Source of the DNA: Clostridia bacterium
GTDB taxonomy: Bacteria > Bacillota > Clostridia > DUPQ01
Length of the DNA stretch: 37,005 bases
NCBI GenBank assembly: GCA_016929655.1
Contig: JAFGIJ010000090.1
Span: forward strand, 1-37,005
Reading direction: 5' to 3'
Shown piece after piece: positions 24,826 to 33,076 of this stretch. Made by a program: the position numbers and the translations under genes. Numbering within the stretch: the first letter of the stretch is position 1; the number at the start of each line of letters is the position of its first letter. A model generated the notes under the pieces. It ran no database searches. It worked only from the letters and a program-made list of their open reading frames with translations, and was not told the origin of the DNA.

Positions 24826-25550
24826 TACTTCACCTCACCGGTGGGAACTTTTCTCCATTCGCATCCACTGGAGTCTATTATTTCCCCTGCAGGCGCTGCC
24901 CATTTGCATGCGTTCCTTAAAACGGTTTTTACTTTCTCATTATGGAAGGCTGTATTTGTTTCATGTCCCGGTTGGAAATAGAACATCCTGCCTCTTTCAA
25001 CCTTGAAACAGCATCCGGACCTGAAAACCTCTCCGCCCCCGAACCATGATACAAAAACGAGTTCGTCAGGTTCAGGAATACCAAATGGTTCGCCGTACAT
25101 TTCTTCTTCCGGAAGTTCAATGCTCTCGCCGATTCCCTGTGCTATAGGATGTGATGGGTTAACCACCCAAACACGGCAACTGTCTCCGTCACGCCACTTC
25201 AGAGAACCGCTTGTTCCTGTAAGTTTCTTGAATATTTTTGAAAAATGCCCTGAGTGCAATACAATAATACCCATTCCGCCTCTGACACGGACAGCAATTC
25301 TTTCTACTAGTGCATCATCAACTTCGCCATGAGCCATGTGCCCCCACCAAATCAGAACATCGGTATCATTAAGGACCTTATCCGGCAGACCCTGGTCGGG
25401 TTCGTCAAGTGTTGCTGTTCTGACAATAAAATCATCATCAGCCTTCAAAGCTCCAGCTATTGCCCCATGGATACCATCAGGGTAAAGCTGCCTTACGGTT
25501 TCACTCTTCTTTTCGTGCCTGTATTCGTTCCAAACAGTTACTTTTATCAT
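24825..25550 (-). CDS. ThuA-domain (trehalose utilisation-like) protein
   Basis: This 241-residue protein has the class-I glutamine amidotransferase-like fold of the ThuA family: [14 protein letters not shown] at the start, [17 protein letters not shown], then [24 protein letters not shown] and a late [12 protein letters not shown]. ThuA proteins occur with ThuB-type Gfo/Idh dehydrogenases and have been tied to oxidised (3-keto) disaccharide use in rhizobia, but the reaction here is unknown. The start is ATG 25550, 5 nt after GGAGG; a codon at 25562 has no such site. It directly precedes and is coupled to the Gfo/Idh gene. Confidence 0.86.
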   Translation of the reverse strand: MIKVTVWNEYRHEKKSETVRQLYPDGIHGAIAGALKADDDFIVRTATLDEPDQGLPDKVLNDTDVLIWWGHMAHGEVDDALVERIAVRVRGGMGIIVLHSGHFSKIFKKLTGTSGSLKWRDGDSCRVWVVNPSHPIAQGIGESIELPEEEMYGEPFGIPEPDELVFVSWFGGGEVFRSGCCFKVERGRMFYFQPGHETNTAFHNEKVKTVLRNACKWAAPAGEIIDSSGCEWRKVPTGEVK

Positions 25551-25564
25551 ATTTTCCTCCATAA

Positions 25565-26623
25565 TTATGAATATTCTTCAACCAGCTTAAGCTGTTCTTC
25601 TTCATTTTCTGCCCTGGTTCTTATCAATAACCTGCAGTTTGAAAACACTTTTACAAATTCCTTTATCTCCCACGGGTTCAAAAACACATACAGTCCTTTG
25701 CCTGCCCTGATGATTTTATCATACATATCATAATATGATTCATCTGCATTACCCGGCGTTCCGGCTCCGGGCACCCATTGAATTGCATTGATGTTCTCTA
25801 TTTCCAGCAGAGCATCAAGATGTCTGACTGAACCGGGTCCATCCAGATGGTAAATAACATTATCAATTCTATCCGCCTGTTTTCTTAAATAAGGAATTTC
25901 AAACTTTTTGAACATATCCTCTGACAGCATACAGGAAATATCGCTTTGCAGAACACTTGTACTACCTTTTCCCAGAAGATTGTAGTGTGTATAAGCTGTG
26001 TATCCTGCGTCATCCATGATAATATCAGTTATTTCATCAAACACCTTTTCCCAGACCATGTAGAGCTTGTCCAGGACTTCAATGACCCCGTCCGGATCAT
26101 CCATAAGCTCTACCAACAGTCTTTCAGGTCCCATTACAGCTGACAGGATATCAAGGTTCTGCTGCAGATCCGGCATGGATGGTCTGAATATGTTCCCTGA
26201 CATTCTTTTATAATACTTTGCTGAATCAATGGTCCATTTATACCATGCAAAGTCACTTGAATGACCGCCATCAGACTTGTAAACCAACATTTCACATCGT
26301 TCTTTTATTTCATCCAATGTATTTTGGGTCTCACTGAACCAAATTGTATTTTCACTGTAAATCGGTTCTGAGCCTATAAATGTCGATAGACTGCCGGGAC
26401 CCAGATATGGAGCGAGATCGGGAAAAACCTCCCCATGAAAACTCTTTTGTTCAAAGAAAGCCTTATGCTTTTTTAAATTCATTCTGTAATCTGAAAAATC
26501 CCCAATGTCTTTGTATGAAGGTGATTTAACCGACACATCAGCCACAATCAACCTGAGTCCGTTCTGTCGATTCCACCAAGCGTCAAATTTATTCGTTGTT
26601 TCATCCCAGTTGGTCTTTAACAT
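25565..26623 (-). CDS. uroporphyrinogen decarboxylase-superfamily protein (not HemE)
   Basis: This 352-residue protein fits the URO-D/methyltransferase TIM-barrel superfamily. Visible parts are [20 protein letters not shown], a conserved [41 protein letters not shown] and [15 protein letters not shown], the typical C-terminal half. The HemE N-terminal RQAGR motif is missing and no other heme gene is nearby, so it is not a heme enzyme. Similar proteins often sit in glycoside-use clusters with ThuA and Gfo/Idh genes, but no activity is established. No Shine-Dalgarno sequence is seen before ATG 26623. The only upstream structure is the hairpin at 26632-26653, so initiation may depend on upstream translation or RNA folding. 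Confidence 0.78.
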   Translation of the reverse strand: MLKTNWDETTNKFDAWWNRQNGLRLIVADVSVKSPSYKDIGDFSDYRMNLKKHKAFFEQKSFHGEVFPDLAPYLGPGSLSTFIGSEPIYSENTIWFSETQNTLDEIKERCEMLVYKSDGGHSSDFAWYKWTIDSAKYYKRMSGNIFRPSMPDLQQNLDILSAVMGPERLLVELMDDPDGVIEVLDKLYMVWEKVFDEITDIIMDDAGYTAYTHYNLLGKGSTSVLQSDISCMLSEDMFKKFEIPYLRKQADRIDNVIYHLDGPGSVRHLDALLEIENINAIQWVPGAGTPGNADESYYDMYDKIIRAGKGLYVFLNPWEIKEFVKVFSNCRLLIRTRAENEEEQLKLVEEYS

Positions 26624-26631
26624 ATAAACAA

Positions 26632-26653
26632 GGTCCGGAACTTATTCCGGACC
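26632..26653 (-). terminator. hairpin overlapping the end of the CD1247-like gene
   Basis: Perfect 9-bp arms ggtccggaa (26632-26640) and ttccggacc (26645-26653) flank a 4-nt loop that contains the TAA stop of the 70-aa gene. On the minus strand it is followed by TTGTTTAT, a poor T-tract. It ends 8 nt before the URO-D-like start. It may be a leaky terminator or attenuator separating efp from the carbohydrate cassette. Confidence 0.55.
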
Positions 26654-26854
26654 GTCTCCATCTTTTAATCTGTCCTCAATCTCAGAAAGCCTCATATCAA
26701 ATTCATCAACTGCATCAACCAAATCATCTGCGACCAGTGCACAGTCCTCTAGGACCTCAATCATTTTCTTAATGAAAAGCCTGTATTTGGTATCCCACTC
26801 AATAACTTCTGCTTCCTCAATCAGTTTTTTGACCCGGTCTGCAAGATAATCCAT
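26642..26854 (-). CDS. short CD1247 N-terminal-domain-like protein
   Basis: This is a 70-residue acidic helical protein. MDYLADRVKKLIEEAE, then FIKKMIEVLEDCALVADDLVDAVDE and MRLSEIEDRL resemble from memory the 'CD1247 N-terminal domain' proteins that follow efp in many Clostridia. Those often carry a longer C-terminal zinc-ribbon-like part, which is absent here. Function is unknown. One base separates it from the efp stop. The likely ribosome binding site (AAAGAG) is weak, so translation may be coupled to efp. Confidence 0.65.
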   Translation of the reverse strand: MDYLADRVKKLIEEAEVIEWDTKYRLFIKKMIEVLEDCALVADDLVDAVDEFDMRLSEIEDRLKDGDGPE

Positions 26855-26855
26855 A

Positions 26856-27413
26856 TCAGGCTCTTTCCATATATTCGCCTGTTCTTGTGTCTATCCTGAT
26901 TTTATCTCCAATATTGACAAACAATGGAACCTTGACCATGGCTCCGGTTTCAACCTTAGCCGGTTTGTTTGCACCTTGGGTTGTATCCCCTCTGAACCCG
27001 GGTTCGGTTTCAACTACTTCAAGCACCACAAAGAATGGCGGTTCAATTCCAAATACTTTTCCCTTATATGCAAGTACTTCAACAGTTTCATTTTCCTTGA
27101 TGAATTTCAAGGCATCGCCAAGCTGACTTTCATTTATGGGCTCCTGCTCATATGTTTCAACATCCATGAAGTAGTATAACTGACCATCATTGTAGAGGTA
27201 CTGCATATTCCTTTTATCGACCCTGGCTTTTTCGTATTTATCGTTAGGGTTGAATGTTCTTTCAACAGTTGACCCGGTAATTATATTCTTTACCTTTGCC
27301 CTTACAAATGCCGCACCTTTTCCCGGCTTTACATGCTGGAACTCAATGACCTGGCAAAGCTGCCCGTCCATCTCAAATGTGAGTCCATTCCTAAAATCTC
27401 CTGCACTTATCAT
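26856..27413 (-). CDS. efp: translation elongation factor P
   Basis: This 185-residue EF-P relieves ribosome stalling at polyproline. Domain I contains [15 protein letters not shown], where K32 at the loop tip is the residue modified in many bacteria. [25 protein letters not shown] and the C-terminal [26 protein letters not shown] are diagnostic. The start is ATG 27413 with GGAGGT 7 nt upstream; a reading from 27428 lacks a site. Length is standard. Polyproline-like stretches in the window's own lipoproteins (Pro/Thr linkers) are plausible clients. Confidence 0.97.
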   Translation of the reverse strand: MISAGDFRNGLTFEMDGQLCQVIEFQHVKPGKGAAFVRAKVKNIITGSTVERTFNPNDKYEKARVDKRNMQYLYNDGQLYYFMDVETYEQEPINESQLGDALKFIKENETVEVLAYKGKVFGIEPPFFVVLEVVETEPGFRGDTTQGANKPAKVETGAMVKVPLFVNIGDKIRIDTRTGEYMERA

Positions 27414-27444
27414 CAGTGATACCTCCATAACATATATCGTTTTG

Positions 27445-27473
27445 ATTTTACCTTATTAAGTTAACCTTTGCAA
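27445..27473 (-). promoter_or_regulatory. promoter of efp
   Basis: TTGCAA (27468-27473) and TAAAAT (27445-27450) on the minus strand are 17 bp apart, 32 nt upstream of the efp ATG. The divergent S41 gene starts at 27523, so the 109-nt intergenic region must hold both promoters. TATGAT on the plus strand at about 27480 may be its -10, but no good -35 is seen. Confidence 0.65.
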
Positions 27474-27522
27474 TCAGGGTATGATACTATTAGTAAAGAA
27501 AAATTCATCCAAAGAGGTGCTT

Positions 27523-28431
27523 ATGAACACAGAACTAAAAAAACAAAAAACTCATAAAAAGGTCTTCATGGGGCTTTTTATATTCTTTTTTACCCTAACC
27601 CTGATTCTTGGTACAGTTGTCTTGCTTAACTGGGACTATATTCTGTTCAAGGCTTTCATAACAAACAGATATCTCAAGACCGAAATTCTTGATGAAATTT
27701 ATCCTGAATATGTTGGGCAGGAAGTCGATGGAAAGTATTTCAGGTACTTTGACAACCTTAGCATTGCGGCAGTAACTAAGTTAATACGTGATACAGGAGA
27801 TGATTACTATACATATCAATACAATCCTGATCAGTTTGAAAGCTACACTGCTTCCCGGGAGGAAAAAGCCGCTTTATCCAACACAAAGGAATTGACACCG
27901 GATACTGTTTATATGCTTCTGACCAATTTTACTCCCGATTCCCTGGAATTTTTCAAAGCATCCCTATCGGAAATTTCCAATTACAGTAATCTTGTACTCG
28001 ATCTCAGGGATAATGGAGGCGGTGATATTGATGTCATCTTTGAAATAGCAGACTATTTCTTACCAATGAATACCGGTATAGTCACGGAATTCAGACGCCA
28101 TCGCACAACCGAAATACTGACCAAAGAAATTCAGACCCTTGATTTCAACAAAATAGTAATACTTCAGAACAATCATACAGCATCTGCTTCAGAACAGCTG
28201 ATTGCAGCACTTACATATAATCTGGATGAAGTGATTACTGCCGGATTACCTACCTATGGAAAGTCCGTTGGACAGACTAGAATTGCCCTCTTGAATGGCT
28301 TTTATGTAAAAGCCACTACCCTTGAATGGAAGATACCGGATGGCACGGATATTGATGGCAATGGCATAACCCCTGATATCCTTTATGAAGGTGAGGACCT
28401 GCTTGAATACATTCTTGAATCAGTCCTTTGA
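27523..28431 (+). CDS. S41-family peptidase without PDZ domain
   Basis: This 302-residue membrane-anchored protein has the S41 tail-specific protease fold. A short basic N terminus and one transmembrane helix (VFMGLFIFFFTLTLILGTVV, residues 14-33) would place the catalytic domain outside. Catalytic-domain motifs are NLVLDLRDNGGGDIDV (156-171), the Ser-containing NHTASASEQL (217-226), and K247 in TYGKSVGQT, which supplies the Ser-Lys dyad. The usual PDZ domain of CtpA-like proteases is absent. The start is ATG 27523 with AGAGGTG 5 nt upstream. It is a single-gene unit, divergent from efp, with a strong terminator after it. Confidence 0.83.
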   Translation: MNTELKKQKTHKKVFMGLFIFFFTLTLILGTVVLLNWDYILFKAFITNRYLKTEILDEIYPEYVGQEVDGKYFRYFDNLSIAAVTKLIRDTGDDYYTYQYNPDQFESYTASREEKAALSNTKELTPDTVYMLLTNFTPDSLEFFKASLSEISNYSNLVLDLRDNGGGDIDVIFEIADYFLPMNTGIVTEFRRHRTTEILTKEIQTLDFNKIVILQNNHTASASEQLIAALTYNLDEVITAGLPTYGKSVGQTRIALLNGFYVKATTLEWKIPDGTDIDGNGITPDILYEGEDLLEYILESVL

Positions 28432-28441
28432 TTGAATCATT

Positions 28442-28480
28442 AAAAAAAAGGGGCACTGCCTTTGGCAGTGCCCCTTTTTT
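28442..28480. terminator. bidirectional intrinsic terminator
   Basis: An 11-bp GC-rich stem (ggggcactgcc 28450-28460, ggcagtgcccc 28464-28474) with a 3-nt loop is flanked by eight A residues on the left and six T residues on the right. It terminates the S41 gene on the plus strand and citrate synthase on the minus strand, overlapping the last bases of the latter's stop codon. Confidence 0.95.
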
Positions 28481-29822
28481 ACCTATTGTCGATAGGCGTA
28501 TATTCAACTGAATTTATTACACTCTTGTATGCCGGTCTTATTATTCGGCCTCCGTTTATTATCTCTTCTATTACATGTGCTGTCCAACCTGTTACCCTTG
28601 ATGCCGCAAATAATGGTGTAAACAAATCCTTTGGTATCCCCAGCATTTCATAAACAAACCCTGAGTAGAAATCCACATTTGCACAAAGATCCTTGGAATT
28701 CTTTTTGATACCCATGAAAACCTCTGGAGAAAGCCTTTCAACTGATTTATATAATTCAAATTCTTCCATCCTGCCCTTGGACAGTGCCAGTTCCATTGCT
28801 TTGCCTTTCAGAATTTCACATCTTGGATCTGATTTAGTATAAACCGCATGACCTATTCCATATATCAAACCCGACCTGTCAAATGCATCTTTTCTTAATA
28901 TTCTTGCCAGATAATCACTCACTTCACTGTCATTCGACCAGTTTTTAACCGCTGATTTTATTTCGCTCATCATTTCGTTGACTTTTATGTTTGCTCCCCC
29001 GTGCCTTGGTCCTTTGAGCGAACCTACTGCTGCAGCAATTGAAGAATACATATCAGTACCTGATGAAGCCACCACATGTGCTGTGAAAGCAGAGTTATTT
29101 CCTCCGCCGTGTTCAGCATGAAGAACCAGCAGTAAATCAAGGATTTCAGCTTCAAGCTTTGTGTATTCACCTGAATCCCTTGACATCAGCAGTAAATTTT
29201 CAGCTGTTGATAGATTCGGGTCTGGATTCCTTATAACAAGACTTTTATTAAGCATATTGTATGTCTTGGCCTGATAACCATAGGCAATCAGCGCTGGAAA
29301 TCTGGCTATCAGCTCTATACCCTGACGAATAATGTTTACAATACTTATATCATCGGGGTTATCATCATATGAATATAGTACAAGAACACTTCGTGCAAGC
29401 TTGTTCATGATATCATTGCTCGGTGCTTTTAAAATCATATCCTCTAGGAATGAAGCAGGAAGACTTCTGCAAAGACCCAGCAGGCCGCTGAATTTTTCAA
29501 GTTCTTCTTTATCCGGAAGTTTTCCAAACATCAGGAGATAAGCAACTTCCTCAAAACCAAATCTGCCCTGTGAGAGAAATCCATTTGAAATTTCCTCTAC
29601 ATCTATTCCTCTGTAGCGCAGCCTTCCTTCAACGGGAATCTTTTCACCTTCGTCCATGATATAGCCATGAACATCACCAATTTCCGTTAATCCGACTAGA
29701 ACACCGGTTCCATTGGCATTTCTAAGGCCACGCTTTACATCATATTTACTGTAATAAGCCGGCTGGATAATATTGTTCTTTTCTGCCAATGCCCCAAGTT
29801 CCATAATATAGTTCGATTTCAT
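28479..29822 (-). CDS. citrate synthase (citrate/2-methylcitrate synthase family)
   Basis: This 447-residue enzyme condenses oxaloacetate with acetyl-CoA. Family motifs include GKIPVEGRLRYRGIDVEEIS-like segment (it reads IPVEGRLRYRGIDVEEI), LHAEHGGGNNSAFTAHVVAS, GPRHGGANIKVNEM, YGIGHAVYTKSDPR and the C-terminal CANVDFYSGFVYEMLGIP. The His residues in HGGGNNS and GIGHAVY and the Asp in VDFYSG are the expected catalytic set. The start is ATG 29822, 4-5 nt after GAGGAG; a longer reading overlaps the regulator gene. It follows the FadR-type regulator by 7 nt, so both are probably controlled by that regulator. 2-Methylcitrate synthase is an alternative, but prpB/prpD are not adjacent. Confidence 0.92.
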   Translation of the reverse strand: MKSNYIMELGALAEKNNIIQPAYYSKYDVKRGLRNANGTGVLVGLTEIGDVHGYIMDEGEKIPVEGRLRYRGIDVEEISNGFLSQGRFGFEEVAYLLMFGKLPDKEELEKFSGLLGLCRSLPASFLEDMILKAPSNDIMNKLARSVLVLYSYDDNPDDISIVNIIRQGIELIARFPALIAYGYQAKTYNMLNKSLVIRNPDPNLSTAENLLLMSRDSGEYTKLEAEILDLLLVLHAEHGGGNNSAFTAHVVASSGTDMYSSIAAAVGSLKGPRHGGANIKVNEMMSEIKSAVKNWSNDSEVSDYLARILRKDAFDRSGLIYGIGHAVYTKSDPRCEILKGKAMELALSKGRMEEFELYKSVERLSPEVFMGIKKNSKDLCANVDFYSGFVYEMLGIPKDLFTPLFAASRVTGWTAHVIEEIINGGRIIRPAYKSVINSVEYTPIDNR

Positions 29823-29829
29823 TGTCTCC

Positions 29830-30471
29830 TCACTTTCCAAGCACTCTGTTTCTAGCATTTTTAACATGAATCAGCATATAGTGCTCTGCTCTGATACTGT
29901 CCCTTGCTTCTATTGCCTCAAATATAGCCTTGTGTTCTTCAAGGACCGCTTTCGCTCTTGCAGGTTTTCCAAAGCTGTCGCTCCTTGCTTTTTTCAAATT
30001 ATGGTGGAAGGTACTCAGTATATTCCTTAACGTCTTGCTTCCTGACGCTTTGAAAATCGTTTCATGGAAATCGCCATCCAGCTTGACCAGATGATCCATG
30101 TCCTTCCTGTTTGTATAAAACTCCTGCAGATCAACCAGTTCACGCAATTTCTCCAGAATTTCATCGGTTGCATTTTTTGCTGCTCTTCTTGCTGCCAATC
30201 CTTCAATTGAAATTCTTATTTCATAAATATCCTCAATATCTTGGCTTGTTATTCCTGTAACAATTATGGCTTTGTTGGGGATAGCTTCTACCAATCCTTC
30301 AAGTTCAAGCTGTCGGATTGCTTCTCTTACCGGAGTTCTGCTTACCTTCAGCTGTTCAGAAAGCATATTCTCAGTCAGTTTTTGCCCTTCTTTGTATTTC
30401 CCGCTGATTATGTCCTCTTCAAGCTGTGCAAAAACTTTCTCCCTGAGGGATCCCTGAAATTCATCATTCAA
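29830..30471 (-). CDS. GntR/FadR-family transcriptional regulator
   Basis: This 213-residue protein has a winged helix-turn-helix (KLTENMLSEQLKVSRTPVREAIRQLELEGLVEAIPNKA) and an all-helical FCD ligand domain with IYEIRISIEGLAARRAA, LDGDFHETIFKASG and the metal-binding-type His in EEHKAIFEAIEARD. The start is TTG 30471, 8 nt after GAGG. The in-frame ATG at 30516 lies inside the promoter/operator and so cannot be translated from that promoter. It probably represses its own promoter and citrate synthase. The ligand may be an organic acid, by family precedent; this is inference. Confidence 0.9.
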   Translation of the reverse strand: MNDEFQGSLREKVFAQLEEDIISGKYKEGQKLTENMLSEQLKVSRTPVREAIRQLELEGLVEAIPNKAIIVTGITSQDIEDIYEIRISIEGLAARRAAKNATDEILEKLRELVDLQEFYTNRKDMDHLVKLDGDFHETIFKASGSKTLRNILSTFHHNLKKARSDSFGKPARAKAVLEEHKAIFEAIEARDSIRAEHYMLIHVKNARNRVLGK

Positions 30472-30491
30472 AACCTTCACCTCTGTATAAC

Positions 30492-30515
30492 TGTATAATT
30501 GTATACAATTATACA
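30492..30515. promoter_or_regulatory. 24-bp perfect palindrome, operator for the GntR regulator
   Basis: TGTATAATTGTA followed directly by its reverse complement makes a perfect 24-bp palindrome with ATTGTATACAAT at its core. Such TTGTATACAA-type sites are typical for FadR-subfamily regulators. An extra half-site (TGTATAAC) adjoins at about 30484-30491. The palindrome covers the -10 box, so binding would block RNA polymerase. Confidence 0.85.
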
Positions 30516-30535
30516 TATGCCCAATTGATTGTCAA
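30508..30535 (-). promoter_or_regulatory. promoter of the GntR-citrate synthase operon
   Basis: TTGACA (30530-30535) and TATAAT (30508-30513) are both perfect consensus hexamers, separated by 16 bp. The -10 lies inside the operator palindrome. A strong promoter under such a site fits tight autoregulation. Confidence 0.88.
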
Positions 30536-30557
30536 GCAAATTATAAATTTTTAGGAA

Positions 30558-31721
30558 TTACTTATTCCGCGAACTGATTTCCCATGCTTTTCCGAGAAGA
30601 TAATTAGAATAGTTATGTTCAGGCGAATTGAGTACATCCTCCAGGAGCTCATCCAGTATTTGTCTGATCTGTCTGCCTTCTTGTGCAACACCGGCTTTGA
30701 TCAGTTCATCACCATCAATCTGCATATCCTGTAAAGAAGTACAATCCCCGGCTTCAAGTATGGCATTATAAACATGGAGGTCTGATCTTCCAAGCAGAAG
30801 AACCCTTTTTGCATCTACAATCCCTATGGAAGATATCAGCTTCCTCACCTGATATTTTGTTGTGTATGGACCTTCTGAAAGTTTATCCATAATGTGCATG
30901 ACACTCTTTATAGTCTTATTCTCTGCTTTTAACAGGTTAAGGATTCTTGCTGCATATTCAGGTTTAAATAAAAAGTATGAGAGTCTTAGTATATAGTCAT
31001 TTTGGAAGGGGATGTTCTTATATCTAAGCAACCTGAAATCAGGGTGAATGCTTCGGCCAAGATTCGTGTCCCTCAGATAAGTTATCTTTTCAGTAAACTT
31101 TCCTTTCAACATTCTGGAAAATTCGCTGTATATCCTTTCCTTTGATATAAGGCTGATGCTTTCAACGTTTCTCATGATGCCCTTTTTAGTCCTTGGTTCA
31201 ATATCAAATCCCAGTTCACATGCAAATCTAACGGCTCTCATCATACGCAGTGCATCTTCCTCAAACCTCTTCTCCGGTTTACCCACTGCCCGGATTATTT
31301 TATTCGCCAGGTCCTCAGTGCCATTGAATAGGTCAATCAACCCTGTATCAAATGCAAATGCCATTGCATTGACAGTAAAATCCCTTCTTTCAAGGTCTTT
31401 CTCAAGATTACCCGTATGTTCAAGTGTATCAGGATGCCTGCTGTCTGAATATCCATTTTCTATTCTATATGTGGTTACATCATAAAAATATCCATTGTGA
31501 TTCACTCTTATGGATCCATACTTAAGACCTACATCATAAGTGTCTTTGAAAATCTTCTTGATTTGTTCCGAAGTGGCATCAGTTGCAATATCAATGTCTG
31601 TAAAGGCTCTGTCAAGCAACGCATCTCTGACACAACCTCCCACGAAATAAGCTTCAAAACCATTTTGTTTTAAAACCTCCCAGGCTCCTCTGTGAACTGC
31701 CAGATATTCTCTGATCATCAT
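30558..31721 (-). CDS. cca: CCA tRNA nucleotidyltransferase
   Basis: This 387-residue class II nucleotidyltransferase adds or repairs the 3' CCA of tRNAs. The catalytic head reads FVGGCVRDALLDRAFTDIDI, with the DxD metal ligands, followed by RRDFTVNAMAFAF and EEDALRMMRAVRFACELGF. No HD domain is evident, unlike the E. coli enzyme. The start is ATG 31721 (or the adjacent ATG 31718) after GGGG; the reading from 31802 crosses the lysA terminator and the cca promoter. CCA-adding activity is assumed. Splitting into CC- and A-adding enzymes occurs in some bacteria and cannot be excluded. Confidence 0.92.
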   Translation of the reverse strand: MMIREYLAVHRGAWEVLKQNGFEAYFVGGCVRDALLDRAFTDIDIATDATSEQIKKIFKDTYDVGLKYGSIRVNHNGYFYDVTTYRIENGYSDSRHPDTLEHTGNLEKDLERRDFTVNAMAFAFDTGLIDLFNGTEDLANKIIRAVGKPEKRFEEDALRMMRAVRFACELGFDIEPRTKKGIMRNVESISLISKERIYSEFSRMLKGKFTEKITYLRDTNLGRSIHPDFRLLRYKNIPFQNDYILRLSYFLFKPEYAARILNLLKAENKTIKSVMHIMDKLSEGPYTTKYQVRKLISSIGIVDAKRVLLLGRSDLHVYNAILEAGDCTSLQDMQIDGDELIKAGVAQEGRQIRQILDELLEDVLNSPEHNYSNYLLGKAWEISSRNK

Positions 31722-31748
31722 TACACCCCTGTAACTATATCCAATTAG

Positions 31749-31777
31749 ATTATACGCTTGCCCAAAAAACAGAGCAA
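31749..31777 (-). promoter_or_regulatory. promoter of cca, inside the lysA terminator
   Basis: TTGCTC (31772-31777) and a perfect TATAAT (31749-31754) are 17 bp apart on the minus strand. The -35 hexamer lies within the terminator stem at 31764-31797. This gives a leader of about 20 nt for cca. Confidence 0.6.
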
Positions 31778-31797
31778 TGTGTACATTGCTCTGTTTT
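31764..31797 (-). terminator. intrinsic terminator of lysA
   Basis: A 10-bp stem (cagagcaatg 31770-31779 with cattgctctg 31784-31793), extended by A-T pairs, has a 4-nt loop. On the minus strand it is followed by six T residues. It begins about 8 nt after the lysA stop. Confidence 0.9.
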
Positions 31798-31805
31798 CCC
31801 AATTA

Positions 31806-33050
31806 TCAGAAATTTTTTAGAAGATCTTCCAAAGTATCACGCCGTCTTATAAGATTCACAGAACCATCGGTTCTGATCAGTACCTCAGCCGGTCTGAGCC
31901 TGTTGTTGTAATTGGAGCTCATTGAATAACCGTAAGCGCCTGCGTCCATGACTCCAAGTATGTCACCTTCGTTAATTATGGGCATCAGCCTTTCGTGTGC
32001 CATAATATCACCTGTTTCACAGATGTTACCTACGATGTCAACGGTTTCACCAGCCTCTTCTTTTACCAGTTTCCCTTGTCTATAAACTTCAATATCATGA
32101 TGTGAATCATACATTGCAGGTCTTATTAGAGTATTGAAACCCAGGTCAGTTCCAATGTACAATCTATCATAATTGGACTTTCTAACATGAACGGTTCCAA
32201 GAAGAATACAGCTTTCAGCACTTATATACCTCCCCGGCTCACTCCTGAAAAGAATCTTACTTCCATATGAGTCTGTCCATTCATTTAGAATTTTAGCAAA
32301 TTCATTTCCAAATGATTCAAGTTCAAGCCTTTGCTGTCCTTCCTGCTTCCTATATGGAATACCAAAGCCACCTCCGAAATCAACGAATTCAAGGTCTTTG
32401 AACTGTGAAGCAGTCTCAAGCACACTCCTGACTCCCTGCAGGTAATTCTCACCGTCCATGAAAAGTGAGCCGATATGCTGATTTATACCAACAAGCTTTA
32501 ATTTATGCTTTTTAAGTATTTCTTTGACCTGATCTGCTTTGTCAAGATTTATACCGAATTTGGTTTCTTTACCGGCAGTTACAACTTTTTTATGGTGACC
32601 AGCTCCCAGTCCTGGATTGAATCTTACACTCACATCCCCTCCGGGATTCAATTTCCCGAACTTTTCAAGCTGTGAAAGACTGTCGACACTTACAGCTATA
32701 CCTCTTTCAATGGCAAACAGCATTTCTTCATCTGACACATTGTTGCTGATATAGAAAATCTCCTCAGGAGAGAATCCTGCCTTTTCCAGTACATATATCT
32801 CTCCGGGTGACATTGCATCTGCATGCAATCCTTCCTCATGGGCAATCTTCAGAAGAGTCAGATTGGAATTGGCCTTGATTGAATAGGTCACCTGAAATTT
32901 TTCATAAGGCACCATACCTGTCATTTCCCGGCATCTATTTCTGAAAATTTCCTCACTATAAATAAACAAGGGAGACCCGTACTTGCTTAAAAGCATGTCC
33001 GGAGTGTTTCCCTTGTAAAAATCCGTCGTTTCGCTGAAATATACTGTCAC
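31806..33050 (-). CDS. lysA: diaminopimelate decarboxylase
   Basis: This 414-residue PLP enzyme makes L-lysine from meso-diaminopimelate. K59 in VTYSIKANSN binds PLP. H192 in NQHIGSLF, FGGGFGIPY (225-233), FRSEPGRYI and the C-terminal C344-E345 in GNICETGD with Y373 complete the site, as in fold-type III decarboxylases. The start is GTG 33050 with GGAGG 6 nt upstream. It has its own promoter overlapping the end of the acyl-CoA ligase gene and its own terminator, so it is probably transcribed alone. No other lysine genes are in view. Confidence 0.95.
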   Translation of the reverse strand: MTVYFSETTDFYKGNTPDMLLSKYGSPLFIYSEEIFRNRCREMTGMVPYEKFQVTYSIKANSNLTLLKIAHEEGLHADAMSPGEIYVLEKAGFSPEEIFYISNNVSDEEMLFAIERGIAVSVDSLSQLEKFGKLNPGGDVSVRFNPGLGAGHHKKVVTAGKETKFGINLDKADQVKEILKKHKLKLVGINQHIGSLFMDGENYLQGVRSVLETASQFKDLEFVDFGGGFGIPYRKQEGQQRLELESFGNEFAKILNEWTDSYGSKILFRSEPGRYISAESCILLGTVHVRKSNYDRLYIGTDLGFNTLIRPAMYDSHHDIEVYRQGKLVKEEAGETVDIVGNICETGDIMAHERLMPIINEGDILGVMDAGAYGYSMSSNYNNRLRPAEVLIRTDGSVNLIRRRDTLEDLLKNF

Positions 33051-33076
33051 TGTCTGCCTCCAATTGATTTTCTAAG

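Noticed and set aside
24379-24981. 200-codon plus-strand open frame opposite the Gfo/Idh and ThuA genes
   Set aside because: It has no ribosome binding site or recognisable protein features and lies opposite two well-supported genes; it is a shadow frame.
25565-26623. HemE uroporphyrinogen decarboxylase of heme synthesis
   Set aside because: The N-terminal RQAGR motif is missing and no other heme gene is adjacent; only superfamily membership is supported.
28479-29822. Dedicated 2-methylcitrate synthase of propionate metabolism
   Set aside because: No prpB or prpD-like gene is adjacent; citrate synthase is the safer call, although the families overlap.
30472-30516. ATG 30516 as the start of the GntR-family regulator
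   Set aside because: It lies between the -10 box and operator, upstream of the expected transcript start, whereas TTG 30471 has a good ribosome binding site.
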